64,000 nt of DNA, from NCBI GenBank assembly GCA_023053545.1, contig JAKZAN010000001.1, positions 6,344,565 to 6,408,564 of the forward strand, read 5' to 3'. The translations under genes were made by a program, and so were the position numbers. Shown here piece by piece: positions 15,146-26,531 of this stretch. The DNA is from Lepidurus packardi. Its lineage: Eukaryota > Arthropoda > Branchiopoda > Notostraca > Triopsidae. Every line of letters begins with the position of its first letter. The stretch's first letter is position 1. Under the pieces are notes generated by a model. That model made no database searches, had not been told where the DNA came from, and saw only the letters and a program-made list of their open reading frames with translations.

Positions 15146-18100
15146 ATGGCGGTGGCCATGGCGAGCGTCGTAGGAGTAATGGCCGGTGGCAGTAGCAGTC
15201 CAGAGGATGGTGGTCGTCGTGGGGAAGCTGCTAATTTAATCTCGCCGCCCTGTGCTCATAAGAATGGGAGTCAGCTGATCAAGATGAGCAGTGCCGCTGA
15301 TGGGTACTGTTGCTCTTGGTGTCCCTCTGGGTTTGGAGTGAAACAGTTGTGTCGACCGGGTGCCAATGGGCCCTCCGAAGACGGCTTGCGAACAGAAGAG
15401 TTGAGAGATGAGGAAGATAGCATGAAAAGGAGCGCCGCTTTTCAAGACACACAGTGCCAAGTTTGCCAGTCAGGTGTGACTTTCAGCGATGCACCGACTG
15501 CACATGCGCCCTGCCGGACCTGTTCGCGGTGTCCGGGTAAAAGTCGCCTCCGGAAAGCCTGCAATATCACCCATGACACTGAATGTGAATGCGAACGGGA
15601 TCATTACCAGGATCTACCCACGTCCAGTGATACTAACGTGAACATAATTTGCAAAGCATGCGATCTCTGTCCCCATGGCTGGGGAGCTGCCAGGCCCTGC
15701 TCACCTATGCACAATACCGTGTGCCGGAAATGTCCCCCCGGATCCTATAGTTCCTTATTAAGCGCCACCTTGGGCTGCGCCTTGTGTTCCGTATGTCATG
15801 AAGACCAAGTTACGCTTCATGAATGCACCCCAATTCAAGATACCGTCTGCGCAGGTAAGCAGAAACGATTTTTTTTACACAATGAGCCATTGAGGGGAAC
15901 CGATTACAAAAGCGGCACTTGTGCCTCTTAAAGTTGAACTTTGGTATAAGGACATATGGTAAGAAAAGCGAACAGGGACGTGCTTCTATGGAGCAGTGAG
16001 CAGTGATACACGGCCATACAGTAAGAAAGTAGAAATGGTTCCGAGTTGGCAGACCGTAAAGTCTGGGGGAATGTGACAGATTTGATTTTTATGGAGAGGA
16101 CAGAAATGAGGAAGATATTGCCCTCGCTTGTATTTCGAGAACGGGGAGGGGATAGAATGCCATCCTCTAGGAACGCAGGACGGCATGTGAGACAACATTT
16201 TTTGAAAAGATCGCGCTGGGATTGAAACTGAAACCGCTTCACAGAAAGAGGTCTTTGTCTCGGCCCCTGGTCGTCCTTTTTTTATTTCTATTAAAGGGCA
16301 ATAATTAGAAGAATTAACAGTTGAAATTTTGAAGGAACTTGTACTCACATTATCTTAAAAACCAACCGTGCAACTGCAAGTAATTGACAAATTTTTGTCA
16401 CAAGATGGCACTGATGTCATACCATTTCTCATTGTAATTTTATATAACTTTAAACAAGAAATTAAAAGAAATAGAAAGTGATAACTGAACAATTAGTTAT
16501 CTAAGTAATATATGATCAATAAACGCTACTGCGCCTGCTGCTTAAGATTTTGATAAATGATTTATTTAAGAATTTCGTAACTAGAACACAATGGAAAAAA
16601 TTAGTGAAACCGATATTAGAAATGAAAATCAGGAATAAAGTAAATTTGGACTATCCATGCATTACCGTCACAATATTGCCCATGCATTACCGTCACATTA
16701 CCCATGCATTACCGTAACATTACCGTTCATTATATTGCACAAAATGAAAATTTTCGGATCAAAATTTCCCATGCTGTAGCGCCAGTTATTAGCCTTTCAC
16801 GGGTTATCAAGAGGTTCGTAGCTTCGTTTCTAGGTCTACAAAGTTACACAGCTTGTGACCATGGTTTCTGTTTATTTCCGTGCTTAAAATCTTAAAAACA
16901 ACTCCAGAATGCCTTGTATCTACCGATACTTCCGTAACGTCAGGAAGCCACGTGATCCTTTTTTAGAATTGTATGTTTTCAATTATAATTTCCATTGTGA
17001 AAAGAAATATCCATAGGAATTAGATTTTTTATTATATTTCTTGTGTTTTGTTTGACTAGGAAGTTGTGCAACTGCTAGGAATTTTATAACGTAGATTCTT
17101 CATGATTTTGCTCCCCGTAAACTTTCTTCTTCTTCGTTTACTTCTTTGTATTAAAAAACAGAATGACTAATAATGGACCAATCATCCCAAGAGATCCTGG
17201 CCATCATGGAACGTTGTAGTTCTTTCATCAGGTTTCACATGCCGAGCTTCTTGGTGGGTTTCTCGTAATGTTTTCCTGACGTGAACAATTTCCGCTTAAA
17301 AGTGGGCAGAAAACACCGTGAGGCAAGATCAATCGTCATTCCTCATCCTATAGATTAAAGGTCTTTTACTACTTTAGCCAAGGGAGTTATCTCGTGACCG
17401 TAAGGCAGCCTATTGGTTTTCGGGGTGTGGGAAATACGAGACCTTATGTCTCAGGCTCAGGTGTGCCTACTGATTACCTGACAGGGCATTTTATCCCTCG
17501 CAGTTTTTTTATTATTATTATTATTATTGTAAACATTTTTTAGCCCCTCAATTTTGGAACGTTAAGCCAAAACGGGTCAGAGGCCTCCATTATTCATAAG
17601 TTCGTGTGGCCCCTTTTGTTTACCGTTTTAGTTCTCTGCATTGCAGTCGGTGCCAGTTTCCGCCATCACGTGTACCCGAGCACGTGTAAAAGCTAATACA
17701 AGTCTTGGTTTGGACCATAAATATAGCTGAGTATTATACATGAGCAAGAAGGAGATGCATTTTACTCGCTTCTATTTTGCTGGGAATCCAGATTGGGGCA
17801 TTCCCGACATTCTTTTTGCCTTCCATTGAATAGCTCTCGCAATCCATCATCATTCGCATCAGAAAGCCTCGGAAATTGAGGCTGTTTTGTTCGATATAAA
17901 AATGGGCCCAGTCGCGGTACAAAGGAGCTTTTATACACGAACAAGTTTTTGTACATGAAAGACAGGGGGATCCAGCCAAGTGTTTTCGTGAATAGAGCCA
18001 GCTCCGCAGCTCTTGAAGACGGGCAGGGACCGGTTCCCGTATTTTTTTATCATTATATTTATGGTATGGCATTTTTGTATACTAGACAAGCAACAAAAGG

Positions 18101-21100
18101 AAAATGTGAACGTGGATAGACCCAGAGATGGGGGTTTGTAAGGGGCATTAGGCGATGATGTTATCGTTAATTGCCTTCATAAAAGCAAGCCCTCCAGTTT
18201 TCCCAAAGAGCAAGTTCCTACTACGACGTTCTTCAACCTTTTTCGTTCTTTTTTCCGAGGGATTTGTTTTTCCTTGAGTTGGATTTAGCTTGAAAAAATA
18301 GGAAAGGAACTATAATTAGCTGCATTTACAGACAGCAGATTGCACCGTTCACACGTAGATGCATTAAAGGAACATATGTTTCCAATTTCTTGCTCTACTA
18401 CACTAGAATTTCAAGGAGCAAAATGAAAGTGTTTTTTTTTTTTAAATATTTTTTAATGCGTTTCGTGTCAGTACTGGTGAGATGTAATCTGCCATCGGTC
18501 GTGGTTGCATGTAAGGTTTAAAAAGTTTTGAAGGAGCATTATCAGCAGTTGCATAAATTGCCGAGTGCCAGCTACCGAAGCGAGATTTGTGAGATGAGAC
18601 TTAATGAGAACGCAAAGTGGAACTTGAGGGGTTTGCTTTTAGAAACATCCTTACCACATTTTCCCGAGTGTCAGATTTTCCTGTCTTAAAACATACTTTC
18701 AAGGGGGGCAATTTTATTTTTTGAAACCGAAACTCTTGGCTAAAAGCCGTTTTCAAAGAAGGATCTTCTGCCGTGTAGAGGCGGTTCAGGCATCGTCGAG
18801 ACTTTTGATTATCACCTAGTCTGCTTAATAAGCAAGGAGGCGAGGTAATTCCACCTAGAAAAGAGCATATATATACCTGGCCATGTCAGAATCAGGTATG
18901 CGAGAATTTCTTTTTTTTTTCGCCAGCCCCCCTCCCCCCTAATGTAATTGACGGGTCCGGCTGAAGGTTGAAAAGGTTCCGCGAGGAGAAGGAAACGAAT
19001 TTTCAAACATTAAACATCCAGAAAAGAAGCACCAGAGCTTTTACAGATGTACGGAGAATTTGGGAACGGAAAATGAACAGCTCGCGTGAAGCGCTTAATC
19101 TAATTAGTTGAGGTATAACGCCACCAGAATAGCTTTTAAGACTGGTTGTTAAAGTTTTAAGAAGTTGTCATGAAAACGAAGTATAGAGCGTTGATTAACT
19201 ACGGACTTGGGTGGTCGGCCACTTGAAAAGAGTTCAAACGGATGCTGTTATGTATATCTCTTTTTTAAATTTTTTTCTTTAGCGGGGAACCGGGAAACTG
19301 GTCCGTGGAAATCATGCAAACAGTATCGGTGAAACTGTAGATATAAAATACATGAAAGCTGCCTCATTTAGCTGCGCTTTTAGTAAAAAGGCAGGGTATG
19401 CAATGTGCCAGTGGGTGGTCTAACTAAATACCTTGGCGGATTGAAAATCGTTGAAATCGTGAGACCATGTGCTTTTTTAATGTCCTTTGGGCAGATAAGT
19501 TAGGACCAGAATGTGGATGTCGTCGTTTCAAACTTTGCAATGCATTTTAGTTTTTTTTTTTAGTCCTGGATTTTACTTCATAGAAATGTCTGTGTTGGCG
19601 ACGTTTGATGCCGATGCATGATAGCGGCGAATCATTCGATCAAGAGAATATTTTATTATTTTTTTGGTCAAACTCGAGGGCAAATTAAAAAAAAAGGAAG
19701 CTTAGGCCAGCGTTTTGAAAAAAAAAATATCAAAACGGAAAGGTCTTTCCTAAGAACCAATGCGGAAAGGAACAGGTCGTGGATCTTACGATCTTACATT
19801 CAAGTGCTCAGCAGTGAGCAGCTGTAAAAGAAGCTTGCTGAATAAAAGAGGGCTGACTACAACAAGCCTTCCTTTTCATGTAAAGCCTCGAGTTGTATGC
19901 TGGAAAAGAAATCTGACACACTAATTGAAGAGGGCTTATTAATTCAACCAAAGGAAGGGGCAGATAGGAGTACATGCCGGATTGGGTTTCGGCTGCTGGC
20001 TTTTTATTATTATTATTATTTTTTCTTATTTTTGCTTTTATGTTAGCTGGCAGGAAACTATCTATTTCCCCCAAAGAGCTCAAAAAATAAAGTATAAAGT
20101 GTGATGGGTAACGTTATCTTATTTCGACAGATAAGGACATGGGACACCCCAGCCGCCGCGTTGTTACCAGGCCGCTGGAAAGTTTAGTCGGCCACGCAGA
20201 AGATTACAACAATCAAGGCATTATATTCGTTTATTGCGCCATCCTGGGAGCCGTTGTATTAGGTAAGTTTTAAGAACCCCATCACAGCTCATGAAGCTGT
20301 TCATGAAATGAAAGAAGAAAAAGATTGCATTCTCTTTCGTAGAAAACGCGAGATGTGTTATTCTATAAATACAACTGTTTACTTTTGTGTTTTTGCTATG
20401 TGACAGGTCTGCTGGTTTACGTGGTGGTAAAACAGTGGCGGCTGAAACGGGCAGCCAACAAATTAGCGCAATTAAATGTTCCTTGTAATGGCGCAACGGT
20501 GCCATTAACGGCGGGAATGAGCAACCAAGATTTCCATATAATTAAGGGGAAAGGAAGTGGACACCGTTATTTGTGGATTGATCCGGAATTGGATGTATCG
20601 CCAGCTGAAAGTCGACGACTTCATGGATCAGATGGATCCCGAGGATCCGATTCAGCCATTGTTGTTCCAGGAAGCGATGGCTCTAGTCGCGATAAACGGC
20701 TGAGTAAGTATTTGTTTTACTTTTAAGCCCATCAGATTAATTTTACGTCAGTATTTCCATGATGAGTGGGTGCTTATTCTGTAAGTATAATGACACTTGA
20801 ACGTACACAACCCATAACAGAATAGAAGAGTTTAGTTGATAAACTTGTTAAAATGGTTCGGGTTTTTTCATGTCATGCATCGAACACTCACACTAATGAG
20901 CAACAGCCACTAATAAACAACTTTGACCTAAATATAGACTAAAAAATTCGAGTTTCCAGTAGTACGTTTCTTTCTAGTCATGAGCTTGATAGTAATTAAG
21001 CTAACAAAAAAACAAATTTCGAAAAATAGGATCACGTTGCTTTCTGACGTACAGACGTACCAGCATATCCATAATACTCGGGAGCTTTGTTGGCTGTTTA

Positions 21101-22392
21101 AAACACGGACGTAAATATAGTAACCGCAATCCACGATATGGTAAGTCTGACGTCATACCTAAAATTTAGAATGCCAGTAAGTCGTAAACGACTAGTCCAA
21201 AAAACTTAACCGCTCAAAATTTGAAATCATTGAAACCCAAGTGTGCGATTTTGGTAACTATTATCCTTCAAAATTAAGCGTAGACATTGTGTAGAGGAGT
21301 TTCTCTTTGGTGTACTCAGAAACTTTCGACGCTCATGTAGAGAAAAGGGTTTTATTTGAGCTGTTTGGCAAGCAAAAACACTCGGGTAATTTGCACTTTG
21401 ATAGAAGGTAGATGCTGACTTCCTCTATGGGGCAGATGGTGGTCCAGGGAAAAAATAAAATAAAGCTAGAAAAGGATGACTATACTTATGGTATACTGTG
21501 AGGGCTGTTTATGGTACTGCGTGAGAAACTAGAATTAGCAGTGGCAAAATGAGAAAAGGTAAGATTGGGATACTAAAAAATATTAAATTAAAACCGCAAG
21601 GGTGCTGCCGAATGAGTGAGGACATCAACATTATCAAGCAAGCCTTGTCATTGGGTAGGAAAGGAGAATAAGACCTCAGCCACCTGGGCTTAGACAAGTC
21701 ACCTTTTGTCTCACTCGCCGCTGCAGTATGTAACAAAAAGTTTGAAAGGGTGGAGGGAGGAGAAAAAATATGGAAAATTGAGAAGTCATGAATGACTGGG
21801 CGAGTAAATCTGCAACACGATAAGATTAAATTATTTGTGCATGCTTATTTTTTTTAGCATATCATGCAGCGGTAAGAAAAGACAGCATTCTTAATGATCC
21901 TTGTGCTAGGGTGGCATGTTCGTTTTTGTCATGGTCTTTTTCTTTTTTCTTTCCTGTAGTCACGTTAGCCACCAGACTTCGTGAAATTAGCTCGGCGAAA
22001 CGCCGCGAGATAGAAGCCAGTCTCTATTCTCGTCAAGATTCCAAGGATTGGAAAGCCTTAGCCAAAGAATTAGGTAAGTTTGACGTCGGGAAATGTTCAA
22101 GAGTAGTAAAAATTGAATGCATTTGTGTATAATTGCGTGTTTTGTATGTACAGGTTACACGTCTTGTCGTGTGGCAAGTTTCGAGCAGCGAGCCCATGAG
22201 AAGCTGATGAATCCCTCCAGAATCCTTTTCGCAGATTGGGCGAAGCGAGAAGAGTCGACGGTTCAGAACTTGCTGAGAGCCTTGCAAAGTATTGGATGTC
22301 ATGATCTTCTGTTGTCGCTACTCCCTATTCATGATACAAGTGCGGTTACTTTACCCAGGACTCGGCATCTCAGGCCCATTGATATTGTCTAA
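15146..22392 (+). CDS. NGFR: p75 neurotrophin receptor-like (TNFR superfamily, death domain)
   Basis: Exons 15146-15854, 20131-20262, 20407-20703, 21960-22073 and 22154-22392, 496 aa. The first carries about four cysteine-rich TNFR repeats (CQVCQSG, CRTCSRCPG, CKACDLCPHG, CRKCPPGSYS, CALCSVC). The second and third encode the membrane segment FVYCAILGAVVLGLLVYVVV, strikingly like vertebrate p75NTR. The last two encode a death domain (DWKALAKELG to LLRALQSIGCHDLL). The C-terminus PIDIV could bind a PDZ domain. The ATG at 15146 is followed by a weak signal sequence and a good acceptor lies just upstream, so a 5' exon is probably missing. Intron 1 is about 4.3 kb, far longer than its neighbours. 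Expected partners are neurotrophin-like ligands and Trk- or sortilin-type co-receptors. Confidence 0.9.
16654..16735 (+). repeat. CCATGCATTACCGT(C/A)ACA tandem repeat
   Basis: Three consecutive copies start at about 16654, 16680 and 16702, with spacers of 6-10 bp, inside intron 1 of the p75NTR-like gene. Each contains the ATGCAT palindrome. Confidence 0.75.
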
Positions 22393-24399
22393 GCGTGATT
22401 AGAGCTCGTTTTTTGAGTAGGAAAAGCCGCCGGTTTATCCACAAGAGTCAAGACGAGCAAGAATTAAACTTTACGTATGTTTGTATGTCGTTTCGCATCT
22501 TCGAGGGAAGATGAAAGGGTATTACGAGGGCATCACTACGTCATAAAAGAGAGGGAGAGAAGTTTCGTTATTTGTATATTACGCTGTACAGACGAGGGGA
22601 TTGGACGCAACTTGTGTGTCGTATTGTGTGATAGCTTTATTCCCATCATGTATTGTATTGTATATAAAGGAAAGGTGGTTCATACAATGGCTATTGTGTA
22701 GTACGCTATCACAAGAAGTTTTCCTCTTACCCCCTTTCGTCTCTTTTGTCGTATGAAATGAGACTTATAGATGAGGTCTTCATTGGTGTGACAAAACCGA
22801 CAGTATTTTTTTCCAAGGCGGGGTTCCTGGGGTTGGGCGAGACTAGTGTACAAGAACTCATTATTTCATTCTGTTGGAAATGGCGGAGCCAAAAGAGATT
22901 CGTCACGGCGTCAAATAAAAACCCGACGCTCTTAGACTATAATACTTTTATGAATCCCATACCAAATTAGCTTACGGGTTGCGTGCCTTCGATAGCTAGC
23001 CGGATTCCGGTCTGGGTACTGGTACTGTGAATAGAAAAGAAAGAGTGCAATAATAATAATAAGAATGGAAAGAAAGGAGTAGGATTCTTTTATCATGATT
23101 ATAGCTGTCATCCCATGTGGCTATGGGAGACAATTGCGATATCTTTTTCTTACCAAGGTTGAGGACCCGTCCGTAATAGGACAACTCATTTCGACTTCCT
23201 GTTTGGCTGCGATGGTGATGGGAGTAGAGCGGCTTCCCTTTGAACTCCTACGAGAATACTTTACACATAGCCTTATCTAGTAATCCAAGTGATGGAGCTT
23301 TTCCCTCAACTTCGGCAAAAGAAAAGTCTGTCTTAGGAGACCGGCGAACGTGATAGGTGCAGAAACTTCCTGTCGCCATCGGTGGCGGTCGAGCTCGGAT
23401 CCTTTTATGATCTCCAAGTACGGAAAACAAAAAAGCTAAAACACAAAGTCTCTTTTCATACAACCTGTCATAAAAGCCTCTAGCACCAAAAAATTAGTGC
23501 GCAGCAATTCAAGTTTGGCTTTTTGGCTTCAGCTGCTATGTTATGACATACGTGTGGAAATGGTTGGTAACTGACGTGCTCGTAGTGTTTTTCGTACGCT
23601 TCGGAGGATATGTAAATTACTTAGCGTGACCTGACTGAACGGTTTGGCTGCTTGGGATGGTGGTATAAGGTGCTCTCATAGGTAGGGTGCAAAGACAGAC
23701 CTATTAAGTGCAAGTGTTGCTGGCTTTATTATACGCTTCTACGATACTGTTATAAATCTTTGCGACATTTCACTCTTGAACCATGACTTGAGATTTCTCG
23801 TACTCGTATGTTCTACAATGACACACCTCTGGAAAATTTATTCAGCAAGGAAAGAGTCAAGGAACAAAGAGCCGAGACACGACCGAAGCATATAATAGAT
23901 GAGAAAACAGTCCCGGAGGTAGATTGGCAATGGGTTGGCGGTACTGGGTAGAACGTACTGCGAAACCGTGACTAATACCCTAATTGGAGCTTCGTCCTGG
24001 TCTCTAATGCACACCTGCCGCATTGGGCTTTTATAACACCTGACGGTAATCTAATAACGGCTATTAAGGACAGTCAGACGGACTGATAAGAAAGACAATA
24101 GTCGATGACTCTTGCTTTGCTCCTATGTTCATTGCTGCCCATTTCCGAAACAAAAGAAACCTAGCACAAACAAAATGGAATTAACTACCGGTTTTGTGAA
24201 AGAGAACGTTCCCGATGTTTGAACTTTCCCTCCTTTTCTTTTTATAATATTTATTGACCTATAGGTGGCAGCACGTTACATCGAGGCATGAAGCGCATGT
24301 GCAGTTTTTCATGACAATTTTGTTTGGATATTGTTTTTTTGTTTTAATGCACTATTTTATTACTTGTGCAAGATTGAAGCTAGTGTCACATCATCGATC
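22393..24399. other. Spacer between p75NTR-like gene and RPRD1
   Basis: About 2 kb with no exon I can support. Short ORFs are scattered on both strands. Confidence 0.5.
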
Positions 24400-25741
24400 A
24401 TGTCCGGATTTACAGAAGCGGCATTAGAAAAGAAGCTGATAGAACTCAATAATTCGCAACAGAGTATCCAAACATTGTCCTTGTGGTTAATCCACCATAG
24501 GAAACATTGTTCAGGCATTGTGAAAGTTTGGTACAAAGAGTTTATAAAAGGTATAAGCTTATTTTCTTGAAAATAAAAATCCAATTTAAATGACATTGTC
24601 TCTATATTATTTATTTTTGTAGCGAAAGAAAGTCACAAGCTGACTTTCGTATACTTGCTCAATGACGTGATCCAAAACGGGAAAAAGAAAAGTCCGGAAT
24701 TTGGTAAAGAGTTTGGGACAATTATGGCAGCTGTACTGATGCACTTAGGCTCAATAGTTCCGGCCGAGGAAAAGCGAGACAACAGCATATTGCGTCTGCT
24801 TCAAATATGGGAAGAGAGGAATATTTACACTAGCGAACAAATCGCGGGATTCAAAGAAGCTTTGGGTAAGAGTCTCCTCAAATAAACGGTGGGCATCTGT
24901 AATATCGTGTTTTTGTAATAGAAGCTGGTATGACAAAACGGTCTGAACCACCTACGAAACTTCCTCGCCGTGACACGGAAGCGGCTGGGGCTCGTGTTAA
25001 GGAAAACGGTAGTAGCAACCTCAAACCCAAAACCGTTGTAGTAAAGGAGAAATCAAAGCCAAAGCCCGTCGAAACTGAAGTGGTAGACTCAGAAGGTCGG
25101 AAAGAAAAGCACATCACATTATCGCCTCGTTCTCCTGCCAAAGATCCGCCCGAGCCAGAAGAACTCATCAAAGCTCTTCAGGTGCCATATTGCTTCTATA
25201 ATTCTTAAAGAAAAAGATCGAACTTGAACTATTACTGAAGGATTTGGAAAATTCCGCATCTGGAGATGCTGCAGTGAGAGAGAAAATTGCAAAACTACCA
25301 CCCGAAGTGTCGGATGTCAATTTGTTGTCGAATGTTGCAGGTGAGATTTATTTTTGCTAGTCTACATTGCGTAACGTATTTGACAAGGAATATTGATGAT
25401 TACTCCATTACGTTTTGGATATTCCAGACCGCCAGGCAGCCGAACGTTTATCGAAACAAACTACGGAAGCCTTGACCTTATTGAACGACTATAACAGTCG
25501 ACTCGCTAAAGAAATGGATGTGCGGAAGAATGTTTCTCGGATGTTACATGACTTTGTATTAGCCCAGAAAGAGCTACTGGCACAAGCAGAGGAACGACTT
25601 GATGAATATAAAGAGAAACTCCAAACCATTTATCAAGTAAGACAGGAGCTGCAGTCGCATATTCAGAGTTTGCCCGACTTGACGAAGTTACCTGATGTGC
25701 TCCCATTACCTTCAGCCGGGGATTTGTTTAATTCTCATTGA
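24400..25741 (+). CDS. RPRD1: RPRD1-type RNA polymerase II CTD-interacting protein
   Basis: Exons 24400-24550, 24623-24865, 24922-25181, 25211-25340 and 25428-25741, 365 aa. The N-terminal 135 residues form a CID (MSGFTEAALEKKLIELNNSQ, WLIHHRKHCSGIVKVW, FVYLLNDVIQNGKKKSPEF, ILRLLQIWEERNIYT), the helical domain that binds phosphorylated Pol II CTD repeats. A basic, proline-rich linker follows, then a C-terminal coiled coil (RLAKEMDVRKNVSRMLHDF onward) used by RPRD1A/B for dimerisation. The family recruits the CTD phosphatase RPAP2 and takes part in transcription termination. Length and order match human RPRD1A/B (about 312-326 aa), with a longer linker here. Confidence 0.95.
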
Positions 25742-26531
25742 CAGTCATCCAAAGCACTACAGCTTCCATACAACTCCGCACGTATGATTTCGTGTAACTG
25801 TTAATACAACACTTTTTTATGTTTGCATTTAGTTTGAAACTATTGGGGCATTGTAGAAGATAGCAGTAGACAATAACTCCAGGATTTTTGAAGCCCTTAT
25901 AGTATGCGAAATTAAAGCGTTCTAGTTTTAAGCTAGCAATTGTTCATTCGCGCCCTAATCGGAGAGAGCTAAGTTGAGAAAGGCGAAGGAAAGGAGTGAT
26001 GTCAAGCTGCGAAACTTACCGTAATCTATGACGACAAATGCAGTGAAAATGTTAAACATGTCTTTGGATGCAGACTTTATGATATCCTAATTAGTTTTTC
26101 TTTAGTTCAGTACAAAGGGGCAGATCTTGAATAATGAATCAAAAATCTGTTTCGTATCAGCTTTGCATTTTGGCATTTCGCGTTTTATTCCAAGTATTAG
26201 CCCATATACGTATCGCGATAGCAATGTCGATGTAATCGATTAATCGTGTTATGCCAAACAAACATGGCCGGCATTGTTTGGAAATCTTGGAATGAAAACT
26301 ATTCTTGCCTGCGCCATAACTTAAGCGTCTACTCTAAAAGTGCTAGTTACATCCTTAGTTCCTTAATTTATCGCAAAATAATTGATGTGGTTTAAAAAGT
26401 GAGCATTAACATATGATATCACCAAAAAGTAAACATTCCAGATTCATTGTCAACCCCGTTACTTTGGTACGCTTTCTGCGCGTATATTGACCAAACTTTC
26501 AGTGTGGGTGAGATGTTTCGACAGTAAAAAC
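25742..26531. other. RPRD1-ASXL spacer
   Basis: About 0.8 kb, AT-rich, between two genes on the same strand. An upstream exon of the ASXL gene could be hidden here, but I see no coding match to the HARE-HTH domain. Confidence 0.45.
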
